Positions 52,618 through 63,200 of a stretch of DNA of 64,000 nt are shown piece by piece. The notes beneath the pieces were generated by a model. It saw nothing but the letters and a program-made list of their open reading frames with translations. It was not told the DNA's origin and ran no database searches. The stretch comes from Kutzneria sp. CA-103260 (GTDB lineage: Bacteria; Actinomycetota; Actinomycetes; Mycobacteriales; Pseudonocardiaceae). The DNA lies in contig NZ_CP073318.1 in the NCBI RefSeq assembly GCF_018263855.1, positions 8,990,001-9,054,000 on the forward strand. The letters are read 5' to 3'. Numbering within the stretch: position 1 is the stretch's first letter; the number at the start of each line of letters is the position of its first letter. The position numbers and the translations under genes were made by a program.

Positions 52618-53029
52618 CCCGGAAGTTGGGCGACAGCGTCAGCTCGCGGCCGCCGTGCAGCCAGACGTGCAGCAGGTCGCCCGGGGCCGGCTGCGTCAGC
52701 GCCACCTGCGCGGCCGGTCCGATGCCGCCGTAGGGGCGGAACCAGTCACCGGGCTGAAGTTCCGACGCCGGCACGGAATCCAGGTTCACCGCCCGGGAAC
52801 ACGGCTGCACGTAATGGATCCATACTTCCCACAGGATGAAACCCGCTGCGGCGCAGGGCAAGGGTAGCCACAGCACCCCGAACGGCAGCGCCGCCAGCAG
52901 GCAGGCCAGTGCCGGCCAGACGCCGGAGCTGATCGGCACCCGGCCGACCTGGGCGAACCCGGTGGTTCGCACCATGCCGTTGGGACGCAAGCCGCGCGGC
53001 GTCCGGCCATCGGGGAGTAGCGCGGTCAT
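52592..53029 (-). CDS. Two-helix membrane protein, paralogue 1
   Basis: The 145-residue protein has a short polar N-terminus with LRPNGMVRTTG, two hydrophobic helices (PALACLLAALPFGVLWLPL and the following segment), then a domain with VNLDSVPASELQPGDWFRPY and a C-terminal HVWLHGGRELTLSPNFRVRR. About half of its residues match the neighbour at 53119-53550. I do not recognise the family. Its own leaderless promoter lies immediately upstream. Confidence 0.7.
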   Translation of the reverse strand: MTALLPDGRTPRGLRPNGMVRTTGFAQVGRVPISSGVWPALACLLAALPFGVLWLPLPCAAAGFILWEVWIHYVQPCSRAVNLDSVPASELQPGDWFRPYGGIGPAAQVALTQPAPGDLLHVWLHGGRELTLSPNFRVRRVRLRD

Positions 53030-53035
53030 GCGGGG

Positions 53036-53093
53036 TGAATACGTGCCGCTCGAAGGGCCGTTTCGCCGCTTGCGCCGGGTTCACTCGAATGGC
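53036..53093 (-). promoter_or_regulatory. Duplicated leaderless promoter, copy 1
   Basis: On the minus strand TATTCA (53041-53036) is followed by 6 bases (CCCCGC) and the ATG of 52592-53029. Further upstream is GGCCATTCGAGTGAACCCG (53093-53075). The same two blocks precede the gene at 53553-54077. Confidence 0.55.
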
Positions 53094-53118
53094 CGGGTGA
53101 CCGTGCACCCAGCCGTCG

Positions 53119-53550
53119 TCAGTTGCGAATTTCCACGCGCCGCACCGGGTAGTCCGGGGCCATCGTCAGCTCACGGCCGCCGTGCACCCACACGTGCAGC
53201 CAACCGCTCCGATCCAGTTGCAGCGCCTCGACCTCGGCCACCGGCCCGGCCGAGCCGTAGGGGCGGAACCAGTCGCCGGGCAGCAGCTCCGCCACCGGCT
53301 TGGACTCCAGATTCACGACCCGGGAGGACGGCTGCACGCGCAGGGTCCACACCTTCCAGCCGGTGAATGCCAGCGCGGCGGCGAGCCACGGCAGCCACGG
53401 CAGCCCGAACGGGATGGTGAGGAAGAACCCGGCCAGCACCGCCCACAGACCGGAGCTGATCGGCGTCCGGCCGATCTGCAGCCAGCCGGTGGTGCGCACC
53501 ATTCCGTTGGGGCACAGGCCACGTGGTGCGCCGCCGTGGGGAAGTCGCAT
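53119..53550 (-). CDS. Two-helix membrane protein, paralogue 2
   Basis: The 143-residue protein has LCPNGMVRTTGWLQIGRTPI, two hydrophobic helices, VNLESKPVAELLPGDWFRPY and a C-terminal HVWVHGGRELTMAPDYPVRR. It is the clear tandem paralogue of 52592-53029. ATG 53550 lies 2 bases after the stop of the Thr-rich protein gene, so they form an operon. Function unknown; the shared C-terminal domain faces the cytoplasm or the wall depending on topology. Confidence 0.7.
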   Translation of the reverse strand: MRLPHGGAPRGLCPNGMVRTTGWLQIGRTPISSGLWAVLAGFFLTIPFGLPWLPWLAAALAFTGWKVWTLRVQPSSRVVNLESKPVAELLPGDWFRPYGSAGPVAEVEALQLDRSGWLHVWVHGGRELTMAPDYPVRRVEIRN

Positions 53551-53552
53551 GG

Positions 53553-54077
53553 TCACGCCGCCCTCCAGCGCAGCCTCGAATCGGTGGCCGTTCGCTTGCA
53601 CACCATCAGCGTTCCCTTGCTGGTGTGGGCAAGCGCGCCTGCCGTGGAGCAGAACTCACCCGCCTTGACCGTGCCGCCATCGCTCGGCGGCGGAGCCGGG
53701 TTCTCGGTCGGTGGCGGAGCCGGCTGATGCGTGGCCGGCGGCGCTTGGTGCGTGGCCGGCGGCGGAGCCGGTGCCTCCGTGGTGGTGGTCGGTAGTTCCG
53801 TTGTCGTGGTGGTGGTCGTGGTCTCGGTTGTCGTTGTCGGCGTTGTGCTGCTGGGCGTTGTTGTTGTCGTGCTGGTGGCCGTCGTGGTGGTGCTGAGGGT
53901 CGCGACGACGGGCTGGGCTCCCGGCTGCTGCGCCGGCACCGTCGGGCCGAACACGCCGGTGAGGATCAGGAGCGCCGTGAAGCCGCCGCCCAGCGACGCG
54001 AGCAGCCGCGACCACACCGGTGTTCGCCACCACCAGCGAGCCAGCGCCGAGGGTTCCGGGTCAGCGGGAACGGTCAT
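53553..54077 (-). CDS. Thr/Pro-rich membrane-anchored protein
   Basis: The 174-residue protein has an N-terminal cytoplasmic part (RWWWRTPVWSRLLASLGG), one helix (FTALLILTGVFG), then ~80 residues dominated by Thr and Pro (TTTTTTELPTTTTEAP) and a compact C-terminal domain with Cys (GEFCSTAGALAHT, LMVCKRTATDSRLRWR). The C-terminal pattern occurs in actinomycete envelope proteins. Thr-rich linkers are often O-mannosylated in actinomycetes, which is inference here. The DNA of the linker is a low-complexity GTT/GGT-type repeat (53780-53900). Confidence 0.75.
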   Translation of the reverse strand: MTVPADPEPSALARWWWRTPVWSRLLASLGGGFTALLILTGVFGPTVPAQQPGAQPVVATLSTTTTATSTTTTTPSSTTPTTTTETTTTTTTTELPTTTTEAPAPPPATHQAPPATHQPAPPPTENPAPPPSDGGTVKAGEFCSTAGALAHTSKGTLMVCKRTATDSRLRWRAA

Positions 54078-54080
54078 GCG

Positions 54081-54146
54081 GGATGAATATGCGTTCACTC
54101 CGGACCCGTTATGCCGGCCCCGTCGGGTTCACTCGAACGGCCGATC
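54081..54146 (-). promoter_or_regulatory. Duplicated leaderless promoter, copy 2
   Basis: On the minus strand TATTCA is followed by TCCCGC and ATG 54077. Upstream is GGCCGTTCGAGTGAACCCG (54142-54124), 18 of 19 bases identical to copy 1. A second GTGAAC stands next to the -10 box. Confidence 0.55.
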
Positions 54147-54158
54147 AACCGCGCACGT

Positions 54159-54164
54159 TAGGCT
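54159..54164 (+). promoter_or_regulatory. -10 box TAGGCT of purC (leaderless)
   Basis: TAGGCT precedes the purC GTG by 7 bases and no ribosome site intervenes. It matches purD. Confidence 0.55.
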
Positions 54165-54171
54165 TCCGCCC

Positions 54172-55041
54172 GTGCCCGCTCTCACTGACTACGCGCAGAT
54201 CGCCGCCGGTAAGGTCCGCGAGCTCTACCGGGTGGACGACGAGCTGCTGCTGCTGGTCGCCTCCGACCGGATCTCGGCCTTCGACTGGGTGCTGCCCACC
54301 GAGATCCCGGACAAGGGCGCGGTGCTGACCGCGATGAGCGTGTTCTGGTTCGAGTCGCTGGGCGACATCGTGCCCAACCACCTGGTGGCCGACGACGACC
54401 CGCGCATCCCGGCCGAGGTGCGCGGCCGCGCGCTGCTGGTGCGCGGCCTCGACATGATCCAGTTCGAGTGCGTGGCCCGCGGCTACCTCACCGGCTCCGG
54501 GCTGATCGACTACAACCGCACCGGTGCGGTCTGCGGCGTCGAGCTGCCGGCCGGCCTGGTCGAGGCGTCCCGGCTGGCCGAGCCGATCTTCACCCCGGCC
54601 ACCAAGGCCCCGCTCGGCCAGCACGACGAGAACATCACCTACGAGCGCATGGTGGCCGACGCCGGCGAGGAGACCGCCGCCGAGCTGCGTGACCTCACGA
54701 TCGCGGTGTATCGGCGCGGGGCCGAGATCGCCGAGAAGGCCGGCGTCATCCTGGCCGACACCAAGTTCGAGTTCGGCCGCGACGCGTCCGGCCGCATCGT
54801 GCTGGGCGACGAGGTGCTCACCCCGGACTCGTCCCGCTACTGGCCGGCCGAGGGCTACCAGCCCGGCCGGGTGCAGCCGTCCTACGACAAGCAGTACGTG
54901 CGCGACTGGCTCACCTCGCCGGAATCCGGCTGGGACCGCAAGTCCGACACCCCGCCCCCGCCGCTGCCGGCCGAGGTGGTGGCGGCGACCAGGTCCAAGT
55001 ACGTGGAGGCCTACGAACGGGTGACCGGCAAACGGTTCTGA
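54172..55041 (+). CDS. purC: SAICAR synthetase
   Basis: The 289-residue enzyme has IAAGKVRELYRVDDELLLLV, SDRISAFDWVLPTEIPDKGA, RGYLTGSG and DTKFEFGRDASGR, all hallmarks of PurC. It joins CAIR and aspartate with ATP. GTG 54172 is fixed by the promoter box. Confidence 0.96.
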   Translation: MPALTDYAQIAAGKVRELYRVDDELLLLVASDRISAFDWVLPTEIPDKGAVLTAMSVFWFESLGDIVPNHLVADDDPRIPAEVRGRALLVRGLDMIQFECVARGYLTGSGLIDYNRTGAVCGVELPAGLVEASRLAEPIFTPATKAPLGQHDENITYERMVADAGEETAAELRDLTIAVYRRGAEIAEKAGVILADTKFEFGRDASGRIVLGDEVLTPDSSRYWPAEGYQPGRVQPSYDKQYVRDWLTSPESGWDRKSDTPPPPLPAEVVAATRSKYVEAYERVTGKRF

Positions 55042-55106
55042 CAGGGTTCGCCGACGCGTCATCTTTCGGTCAGGCCGGGGCAATGCCGGTGCTGCGCACT
55101 TAACGG

Positions 55107-55820
55107 GTGAGCTCCCGGCTGGTTGTCTCGCTGTCCGGCATCAACGCTCGAACGCTCGCCCAGGCCACCGGCCTGGCCGCCGAGCTGGATTCGCGCGGGG
55201 TGCCATTGTCGCTGCTGGTCGCGCCCCGCGTGGAGCGGCAGTCGGCGGACTCGCCCGCATTGCGGTGGGTCCGCAGCCGAGCCGCCGGCGGCGACGCCGT
55301 CGTGCTGCACGGCCTCGACCACGATCTCGACCCGTGCCGCCGGACCCTGGTGATCCGCCGCCAGGCCGAGTTCGCCGCGCTGCCCGCGCACGAGGCGAAC
55401 CTGCGCCTGGTGGCGGCCCGGGCCCTGTTGGAACGGCTTGACCTGCGCACCGACTACTTCGCCCCGCCGCGCTGGCTGGCGTCCAACGGCACGCTGATCG
55501 CCTTGCGCCGCCACGGTTTCCGGCTTTGCGCGGACGTGACGGCGGTGCGCGACCTGCACAACGGCACGGTGATCCCGGGCCGGGTGCACGGGCTGGCCCG
55601 CACCGAGCGCGGCGAACAGTGGCTGTGCTGGGCGCTCGTGCTCGGCGTCGCGCGGTCGGCCCGGCGCGGCGGCCTGGTGCGGGTCGCGGTCGACGCCGGC
55701 GACCTGCACCGGCCGGGGCCGCGGCAGGCCGTGCTCGACGCCGTGGACATCGCGTTGCACCACGGCGCCGAACCACTGACCTACGCCGGACTACACCGCC
55801 GTCGACTCGCCGTGAGTTAG
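55107..55820 (+). CDS. DUF2334 polysaccharide deacetylase-like protein
   Basis: The 237-residue protein resembles the DUF2334 branch of the NodB-like TIM-barrel fold. It retains VLHGLDHD and DYFAPPRWLASNGTLIALRR, typical of the family, although not all NodB metal residues can be matched. It may act on cell-wall or capsule sugars. Start GTG 55107. Confidence 0.75.
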   Translation: MSSRLVVSLSGINARTLAQATGLAAELDSRGVPLSLLVAPRVERQSADSPALRWVRSRAAGGDAVVLHGLDHDLDPCRRTLVIRRQAEFAALPAHEANLRLVAARALLERLDLRTDYFAPPRWLASNGTLIALRRHGFRLCADVTAVRDLHNGTVIPGRVHGLARTERGEQWLCWALVLGVARSARRGGLVRVAVDAGDLHRPGPRQAVLDAVDIALHHGAEPLTYAGLHRRRLAVS

Positions 55821-56432
55821 CTGCTTGATCTCCGTGCCGTCGGCCTTGTTCAGGTTGAACATGTTCACCGTCAGGCCGACGCCGACCTCGGTGTACAGGG
55901 CCTCGTGGATCGGCACCACCACGCGCGGCTTGACCTCGCGCAGGTAGTCGATCGACTCGGCCAGCTTCAGCCACGGCGCGGCCACCGGCACGCCGAGCAC
56001 GTCCACGTCCCGCCCCGGCCGCGCCAGCGAGTCGCCGGGGTGCAGGAACGCGCCGTCGTCGACCAGGTAGGCGGCGTTGGTGATGCCCGGCAGGTCGCCG
56101 TAGATGGTGGCGTGCTGGCCGCCGATCGCCTCGACCGTCGCGCCGCCCAGGGTCAGCTTGTCGCCCACGTTGACCACCGTGTGCTCCAGGCCGAGTTCCT
56201 GCACGGTGCCCACGGTGTCCGGGTCCACGATCAACTTCGCGCCCGGGTTCGCCGCCAGCAGCGCCGGCAGTCGCTTCGGGTCGACGTGGTCGAAGTGCTG
56301 GTGGGTGATCAGCACCGCGTCCAGGCCCTCGGTCTGCTCGAAACCGGTCGAGAACGCGCCCGGGTCGATCAGCAGCCGCGCCGAGCCGGTGTCGAGCAGC
56401 ACACACGAATGTCCGAAGTGGACGATATGCAT
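55791..56432 (-). CDS. MBL-fold metallo-hydrolase (UlaG-like)
   Basis: The 213-residue protein starts MHIVHFGHSCVLLDTGSARL and has VLITHQHFDHVD (HxHxDH zinc site), HPGDSLARPG (Asp) and VVPIHEAL (third His). It is a cytoplasmic hydrolase of the UlaG-like group; substrate unknown. ATG 56432 is used. The 3' end overlaps DUF2334 by 30 bases. Confidence 0.88.
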   Translation of the reverse strand: MHIVHFGHSCVLLDTGSARLLIDPGAFSTGFEQTEGLDAVLITHQHFDHVDPKRLPALLAANPGAKLIVDPDTVGTVQELGLEHTVVNVGDKLTLGGATVEAIGGQHATIYGDLPGITNAAYLVDDGAFLHPGDSLARPGRDVDVLGVPVAAPWLKLAESIDYLREVKPRVVVPIHEALYTEVGVGLTVNMFNLNKADGTEIKQLTHGESTAV

Positions 56433-56463
56433 CGATGGCTCCTTCGCTACGTCTGCCTCCACC

Positions 56464-57462
56464 CTATGCCTGGAGCTTGTCCAGGATCTCCTTCTCCTGT
56501 GCGGGCGTCAGGCCGGACTTGCGCTCCCGGTCGAAGCCCAGTTCCTCCTCCACCGCGAGCGCACCCCGCACCGCGTCCTCGAACGGCCGGATCCGCAGCC
56601 CCGCCGCGATCGCCGCCGAGGCGTCGCGGGCGGCGAAGCCCAGGTGGGTCGGCGGCAGCCACAGCGGCATCGACCTCGGGCCGCCCCAGTACTGAACCTC
56701 GTTGTCCTGCAACTGCTTCTCGGTCGCGGTCACCGTCTCCGTGTCCGCCGGCGCGAGGATTTCCCTGATCTCGTCCAGGAATTCGGTCAGCGGCCGGGGC
56801 GGGCAGATGCCGTTGTACACGCCGGTGACGCGCCGCTCACCCGCGTCGATGATCCACGCCGCCAGGTCGCGGACGTCGATGTGCTGGGTCAGCTGGCCCT
56901 CCGTGGGCGGCAACAGCACCCGGCCGCCGCGGGCGAACCGCCCCGGCCAGTACCCGAACCGGTCGCTGCGGTCATTCGGCCCGGTGATCAGACCCGCCCG
57001 CACGATGAACGCCCGGTCGCCCAAGTGCTCCAGCACCTCGTTCTCGCTGGCCACCTTCACCGCGCCGTACAGATCCGGATCCCCGTCCGGCGTCGAGCCG
57101 TCCACCTGCCGCGGCGCCAGCAGCGGCGCCGCCTCCGTCTGCCCCAGCGTCACCGCGTCCGCGTACACGTTGCCCGTGGACACGAACGTCCAGTGCCCCG
57201 CGTTCGGCCCCAGCACCCGCACCGCGTCCCGGACCCAGGGGTAGGACACCGTCGCCACGTCCACCACCGCGTCGAACCGCTCGTCCCGCAGCGGCGCCAA
57301 CCCGTCCGGCTCGTTCCGGTCCAGCCGCAGCAGCCTCGCCCCCGCCGGCACCTCCCCACCCGTCCCCCTGGCCGCGCAGACCACCTCGTGACCCCTGCGC
57401 AGCGCCTCGGCCGCCACCGTGTGACCGAGGAACACCGTCCCACCCAGCACCAGTAGTCGCAT
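56464..57462 (-). CDS. NAD-dependent epimerase/dehydratase family protein
   Basis: The 332-residue protein has LVLGGTVFLGHTVAAEAL (NAD loop of the extended SDR type), VSTGNVYAD (Ser) and DLYGAVKVASEN (YxxxK active site). The C-terminal ~90 residues are variable. Likely acts on a nucleotide sugar or related substrate. ATG 57462. Confidence 0.85.
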   Translation of the reverse strand: MRLLVLGGTVFLGHTVAAEALRRGHEVVCAARGTGGEVPAGARLLRLDRNEPDGLAPLRDERFDAVVDVATVSYPWVRDAVRVLGPNAGHWTFVSTGNVYADAVTLGQTEAAPLLAPRQVDGSTPDGDPDLYGAVKVASENEVLEHLGDRAFIVRAGLITGPNDRSDRFGYWPGRFARGGRVLLPPTEGQLTQHIDVRDLAAWIIDAGERRVTGVYNGICPPRPLTEFLDEIREILAPADTETVTATEKQLQDNEVQYWGGPRSMPLWLPPTHLGFAARDASAAIAAGLRIRPFEDAVRGALAVEEELGFDRERKSGLTPAQEKEILDKLQA

Positions 57463-57605
57463 GGCTCACACCATTTCCCGCTTCCCGCCCCCTCGCCACC
57501 CCTCTCGCGCTGGGCGAACGGCAGTGACCCACGTCATCGCCCCGGGCCGAATCGACCCGTTCACCAGGCGTTCGGCGGGTGTCCATCGACTTCACCCAGG
57601 TCAGG

Positions 57606-57611
57606 TAGGCT
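57606..57611 (+). promoter_or_regulatory. -10 box TAGGCT of purSQL
   Basis: TAGGCT is 40 bases before the purS GTG, so this transcript has a short leader with GGGAG as ribosome site. The same box is used for purD and purC. Confidence 0.5.
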
Positions 57612-57651
57612 TTGGCGGTACCGCGACCCTTCCACACCGGGAGCATCCTCA

Positions 57652-57891
57652 GTGGCCCGAGTCGTCGTCGACGTCATGCCCAAGCCCGAAATCCTCGACC
57701 CGCAGGGTCAGGCGGTGGCCAACGCGCTGCCCCGTCTCGGTTTCGACGGCATCGGCAGCGTCCGCCAAGGCAAGCACTTCGAACTGGACGTCGACGACTC
57801 GGTCGACGACGCCACCCTCGCCAAGATCGCCGAGACCTTCCTGGCCAACCCGGTCGTCGAGGACTGGGTGGTCCGGCGGGTGGAGTCGTGA
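57652..57891 (+). CDS. purS: FGAM synthetase subunit PurS
   Basis: The 79-residue protein has VVVDVMPKPEILDPQGQAVA and GFDGIGSVRQGKHFELDVDD, typical of PurS. It forms the complex PurSQL, where it bridges the amidotransferase and the synthetase. The GTGA overlap with purQ fixes the operon. Confidence 0.96.
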   Translation: MARVVVDVMPKPEILDPQGQAVANALPRLGFDGIGSVRQGKHFELDVDDSVDDATLAKIAETFLANPVVEDWVVRRVES

Positions 57892-58561
57892 CCGCCCGGA
57901 TCGGGGTGATCACCTTCCCCGGCACGCTGGACGACCAGGACGCGGCCCGGGCGGTGGACCGGTCGGGCGCGCGGTCGGTGCCGTTGTGGCACGCGGACGC
58001 CGACCTCAAGGGCGTGGACGCGGTGGTGGTGCCGGGCGGCTTCTCCTACGGCGACTACCTGCGCGCCGGGGCGATCGCCCGGTTCGCGCCGGTGATGACC
58101 GAGGTGGTCGAGGCGGCCAAGAAGGGCCTGCCGGTGCTGGGCATCTGCAACGGCTTCCAGATCCTGTGCGAGGCCGGTCTGCTGCCGGGCGTGCTGATCC
58201 GCAACAAGGGCCTGCACTTCGTCTGCCGCGACCAGTGGCTGAAGGTGGAGAACACCACCTCGGCCTGGACGACGCGGTTCGACCAGGGCGCGGAGATCCT
58301 GATCCCGCTGAAGTCGGGCGAGGGCTGCTACGTGGCCGACCAGCACGTCCTGGACGAGTTGGAGGGCGAGGGCCGGGTGGCCTTCCGCTACGTGGGCGGC
58401 AACCCGAACGGGGCGCTCAACGACATCGCCGGCATCACCAGCGCCAACGGCCGGGTGGTGGGCCTGATGCCGCACCCGGAGCACGCGATCGACGCGCTGA
58501 CCGGCCCGTCGGACGACGGCCTCGGCCTGTTCCTGTCCGCTCTCGACACTTTGGTGGCGGC

Positions 58562-58565
<4 letters not shown>
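57888..58565 (+). CDS. purQ: FGAM synthetase glutaminase subunit PurQ
   Basis: The 225-residue class I amidotransferase has VPGGFSYGDYLRAGAIA, the nucleophile motif VLGICNGFQIL, and the His/Glu pair in LMPHPEHA. It releases ammonia from glutamine for PurL. Start GTG overlaps purS; stop overlaps purL. Confidence 0.97.
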
Positions 58566-60850
<2,285 letters not shown>

Positions 60851-60853
<3 letters not shown>

Positions 60854-60992
60854 GCTGTTGCCGCGCGTGCCGCGCGGGGCTCGGCCGCCCAACGCGGCCG
60901 GTGCCTTCCCTTGCGGTTTCTCGATCGATGGACAGACTCGATCGAGAAACCGCCGCGGTCCAGGCACCGGCGGCGGCCTCGCGACTCTTGGG
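60851..60992. repeat. Nested inverted-repeat element, copy C (reverse orientation, different inner hairpin)
   Basis: Reading the minus strand gives the order of copies A and B: AAGAGTCGCGAGGCC, then CCGGTGCCTGGAC, and at the other end GGGAAGGCACCGG and GGCCGAGCCCCGCGCGG. The outer arms at 60899-60907 and 60962-60970 pair. The side hairpin is CCGCGCG-TGC-CGCGCGG (60861-60877). The inner hairpin differs: GCGGTTTCTCGATCGA (60913-60928) pairs perfectly with 60938-60953 across 9 bases. It starts at the purL stop codon and may end that transcript. Confidence 0.88.
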
Positions 60993-60996
60993 CACC

Positions 60997-61024
60997 TTGC
61001 CCGAAGTGTTCGTGAGTCTTAGTT
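60997..61024 (+). promoter_or_regulatory. Promoter of the agmatinase-family gene (leaderless)
   Basis: TTGCCC (60997-61002) and TTAGTT (61019-61024) are 16 bases apart; the ATG follows after 7 bases, and no ribosome site is present. Confidence 0.5.
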
Positions 61025-61031
61025 TCGCCCC

Positions 61032-62042
61032 ATGCGATATGGGGCGATGTACGGGCCGGATGTGACGTTCCTCGGCGTGGATCGCTGTGATCTCGCCGAG
61101 CCGGCCTCCTTCGCGGAGGCCGATGTTGTCATCGTGGGAGCTCCCTACGACGGCGGCACGTCACACCGGCCCGGCACGCGTTTCGGGCCGCAGGCCATTC
61201 GCACGACGGACTACTTGGGGCACAACGGATCCCGGCCCAGCCTGGCGCTGCGGGTGGACGCCCTGAGGGATCTTCGGGTGCTCGACGCCGGCGACGTGGA
61301 GATGTACGCCGCCGACGAGATGGCCAGCCACGCCGCCATCGAGAAGGCGGTGCACACGATCGCCGCCTCCGGCGCCATCCCGGTGATCCTCGGCGGCGAC
61401 CACAGCATCGCCCTCCCGGACGCCCGGGGTGTGGCCCGCCACCACGGCTTCGGTCGCGTCTCGATGATCCACTTCGATGCGCACGCCGACACCGGCGACA
61501 TCGAGTTCGGCCACCTCTACGGCCACGGCCAGCCGATGCGCCGCCTGCTGGAGTGCGGCGCCATCCGCGGCGACCGGTTCCTCCAGCTCGGCCTGCGCGG
61601 CTACTGGCCGGAGCCGGAGACCCTGGACTGGATGGCCCAGCAGCACATGCGCTCGTACGAGATGACCGAGATCGTCACCCGCGGCTTCGACGAATGCCTC
61701 GTCGAGGCCTCCGCCATCGCCCTCGACGACTGCGACGGCGTGTACCTGTCCGTCGACGTCGACGTCTGCGATCCCGGCCATGCTCCAGGCACCGGCACCC
61801 CAGAGCCCGGCGGCCTCTCCGCCCGCCAGCTGCTCGACGCGGTCCGTCGCATCTGTTATCAGCTTCCCGTGGTGGGCGTGGAGATCGTCGAGGTCTCGCC
61901 CCCGTACGACCACGCCGAGATCACCGCCGCCCTGGGCAATCGTGTTGTGCTGGAAGCACTGTCCGGCATCGCCCGCCGCCGCAAGGACGCCGCGACCGGC
62001 GACACCTGGGATCCGGCCCGGCCCCTGCTGGACGGACGCTAG
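61032..62042 (+). CDS. speB: Agmatinase / ureohydrolase family enzyme
   Basis: The 336-residue protein has the dinuclear Mn sites GGDHSIA, HFDAHADTGD and SVDVDVCDPGHAPGTGTPEPGG. GAPYDGGTSHRPGTRFGP is typical of agmatinase rather than arginase. It hydrolyses agmatine (or guanidinobutyrate / proclavaminate-type guanidines) to release urea. ATG 61032 agrees with the promoter; ATG 61047 is the other option. Confidence 0.85.
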   Translation: MRYGAMYGPDVTFLGVDRCDLAEPASFAEADVVIVGAPYDGGTSHRPGTRFGPQAIRTTDYLGHNGSRPSLALRVDALRDLRVLDAGDVEMYAADEMASHAAIEKAVHTIAASGAIPVILGGDHSIALPDARGVARHHGFGRVSMIHFDAHADTGDIEFGHLYGHGQPMRRLLECGAIRGDRFLQLGLRGYWPEPETLDWMAQQHMRSYEMTEIVTRGFDECLVEASAIALDDCDGVYLSVDVDVCDPGHAPGTGTPEPGGLSARQLLDAVRRICYQLPVVGVEIVEVSPPYDHAEITAALGNRVVLEALSGIARRRKDAATGDTWDPARPLLDGR

Positions 62043-62045
62043 TCT

Positions 62046-62083
62046 TCCCAGTGGCGCCAAGGTGTTCCTTGACGCCACTGGGA
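62046..62083. terminator. Strong bidirectional terminator
   Basis: TCCCAGTGGCG (62046-62056) pairs with CGCCACTGGGA (62073-62083), and CAAGG/CCTTG extends the stem after one mismatch, leaving a TGTT loop. It lies between the convergent ureohydrolase and GH25 genes. Confidence 0.75.
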
Positions 62084-62096
62084 TCGGAGCGGCTCG

Positions 62097-62954
62097 TCAG
62101 CCGGTGGCCAGGGCCTGTAGGCGGTCGTAGGCGCCGTTGAAGACGTCCTGATCGCCCGGGAAGGTGCCGGAGTCGGCGTACTGCCAGAAGGTGTAGAAGG
62201 TCCAGGCATAGGGCAGGGTGCCGGGGCTGGTGGCGTACTTGGCGACCCATAGGGGGTTGGTGGAGGTGAAGTCGCCGCGGTTGCCGGTGCAGTCCTGCCA
62301 CCACTGCTGGGCGGTGTAGATCACGGGCCAGGCCCCGGTGCGGGCGTGGTAGGTGTTGCTGAAGTCGAGGATCCACTGCACCATGCCGGCCTGGGACAGG
62401 CCGTAGCACTCGGCGCCACTGGGGTTCCACTCGATGTCCAGCGCGCCGGGCAGGGTCTTGCCGTCGGCGGACCAGCCGCCGCCGTGGTCGACGAAGTAGT
62501 TGGCCTGGGTGGTTCCGTTGGTGGTGTTGGGGGTGGCGAAGTGGTAGGCGCCGCGGATCATGCCGACGTTGTAGGAACCGTTGTACTGCTGGGTGAAGTA
62601 ACCGTTGATGTAGTAGGTTCCCTCGGTTGCCTTGATGTAGGCGAACCGGCCGCCGTTGTTCCACGCGGTCTGCCAGTCGACGTTGCCCTGGTACGAGCTG
62701 ACGTCCATGCCGTAGACGGCGGCGAGTGGTCCGAAGGAGACGGGCACGGTGGCGGTGCGGTGGCCGAGGTGCCGGGCGACCTGGGAGCCCATGGTGTGGT
62801 TGTGCAACGCGTCCTGAACGGAATCGGGGGGATTGCCACCCGTGGTCGCGGCGCCGGCAGGGGTGGTGGCGCCGAAGGCCACGGACAGGACAACAGCGGC
62901 GGTCAGGGCCGCGATGCGGCGGCCGCGGCCCGCCGGGAGTAACCGAGTGTTCAT
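62097..62954 (-). CDS. Secreted GH25 lysozyme, copy 1
   Basis: The 285-residue protein has a Sec signal (RIAALTAAVVLSVAFGA, cleavage near AGA-A), then a GH25 (Lyz, Cellosyl-type) domain from about residue 85: YGMDVSSYQGNVDW (catalytic Asp), FAYIKATEGT, AYHFATPNTTNG, ALDIEWNPSG (catalytic DxE) and FWQYADSGTFPGDQDVFNG. It cleaves peptidoglycan outside the cell. ATG 62954 is used. Confidence 0.93.
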   Translation of the reverse strand: MNTRLLPAGRGRRIAALTAAVVLSVAFGATTPAGAATTGGNPPDSVQDALHNHTMGSQVARHLGHRTATVPVSFGPLAAVYGMDVSSYQGNVDWQTAWNNGGRFAYIKATEGTYYINGYFTQQYNGSYNVGMIRGAYHFATPNTTNGTTQANYFVDHGGGWSADGKTLPGALDIEWNPSGAECYGLSQAGMVQWILDFSNTYHARTGAWPVIYTAQQWWQDCTGNRGDFTSTNPLWVAKYATSPGTLPYAWTFYTFWQYADSGTFPGDQDVFNGAYDRLQALATG

Positions 62955-63200
62955 GGTGGAACCTCTCGATCTGCTCGCAGGGAAGCGGATCACGTGGGAC
63001 TTACACGTTACGTGAAGTGTGAACGAGTATTCACAGTTGTGCCAGATTGACGGTGATTTTCTCACGTATACGGAGTAGCGGTATTACGTCGTCGGAGTGA
63101 ACACGTTGGCCTGACAGCCTTGTCGCCTTGCCGTCAATCGCTAGTCTGCGCCATGTGTCAACCCTGGCGCCATGCTTCCGGTTAAGAACTCACGAACACG
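62955..63200. other. Promoter region of the GH25 copy 1 gene
   Basis: This ~245-base non-coding stretch is AT-richer than its surroundings. It contains CACGT-T-ACGTG (63004-63014) and GTGAA-N6-TTCAC (63019-63034), adjacent palindromes that may bind a regulator of lysozyme expression. Confidence 0.4.

Noticed and set aside
53780..53900. A microsatellite or CRISPR-like repeat
   Set aside because: The repeated triplets encode the Thr-rich linker of the membrane-anchored protein in frame; there are no spacers.
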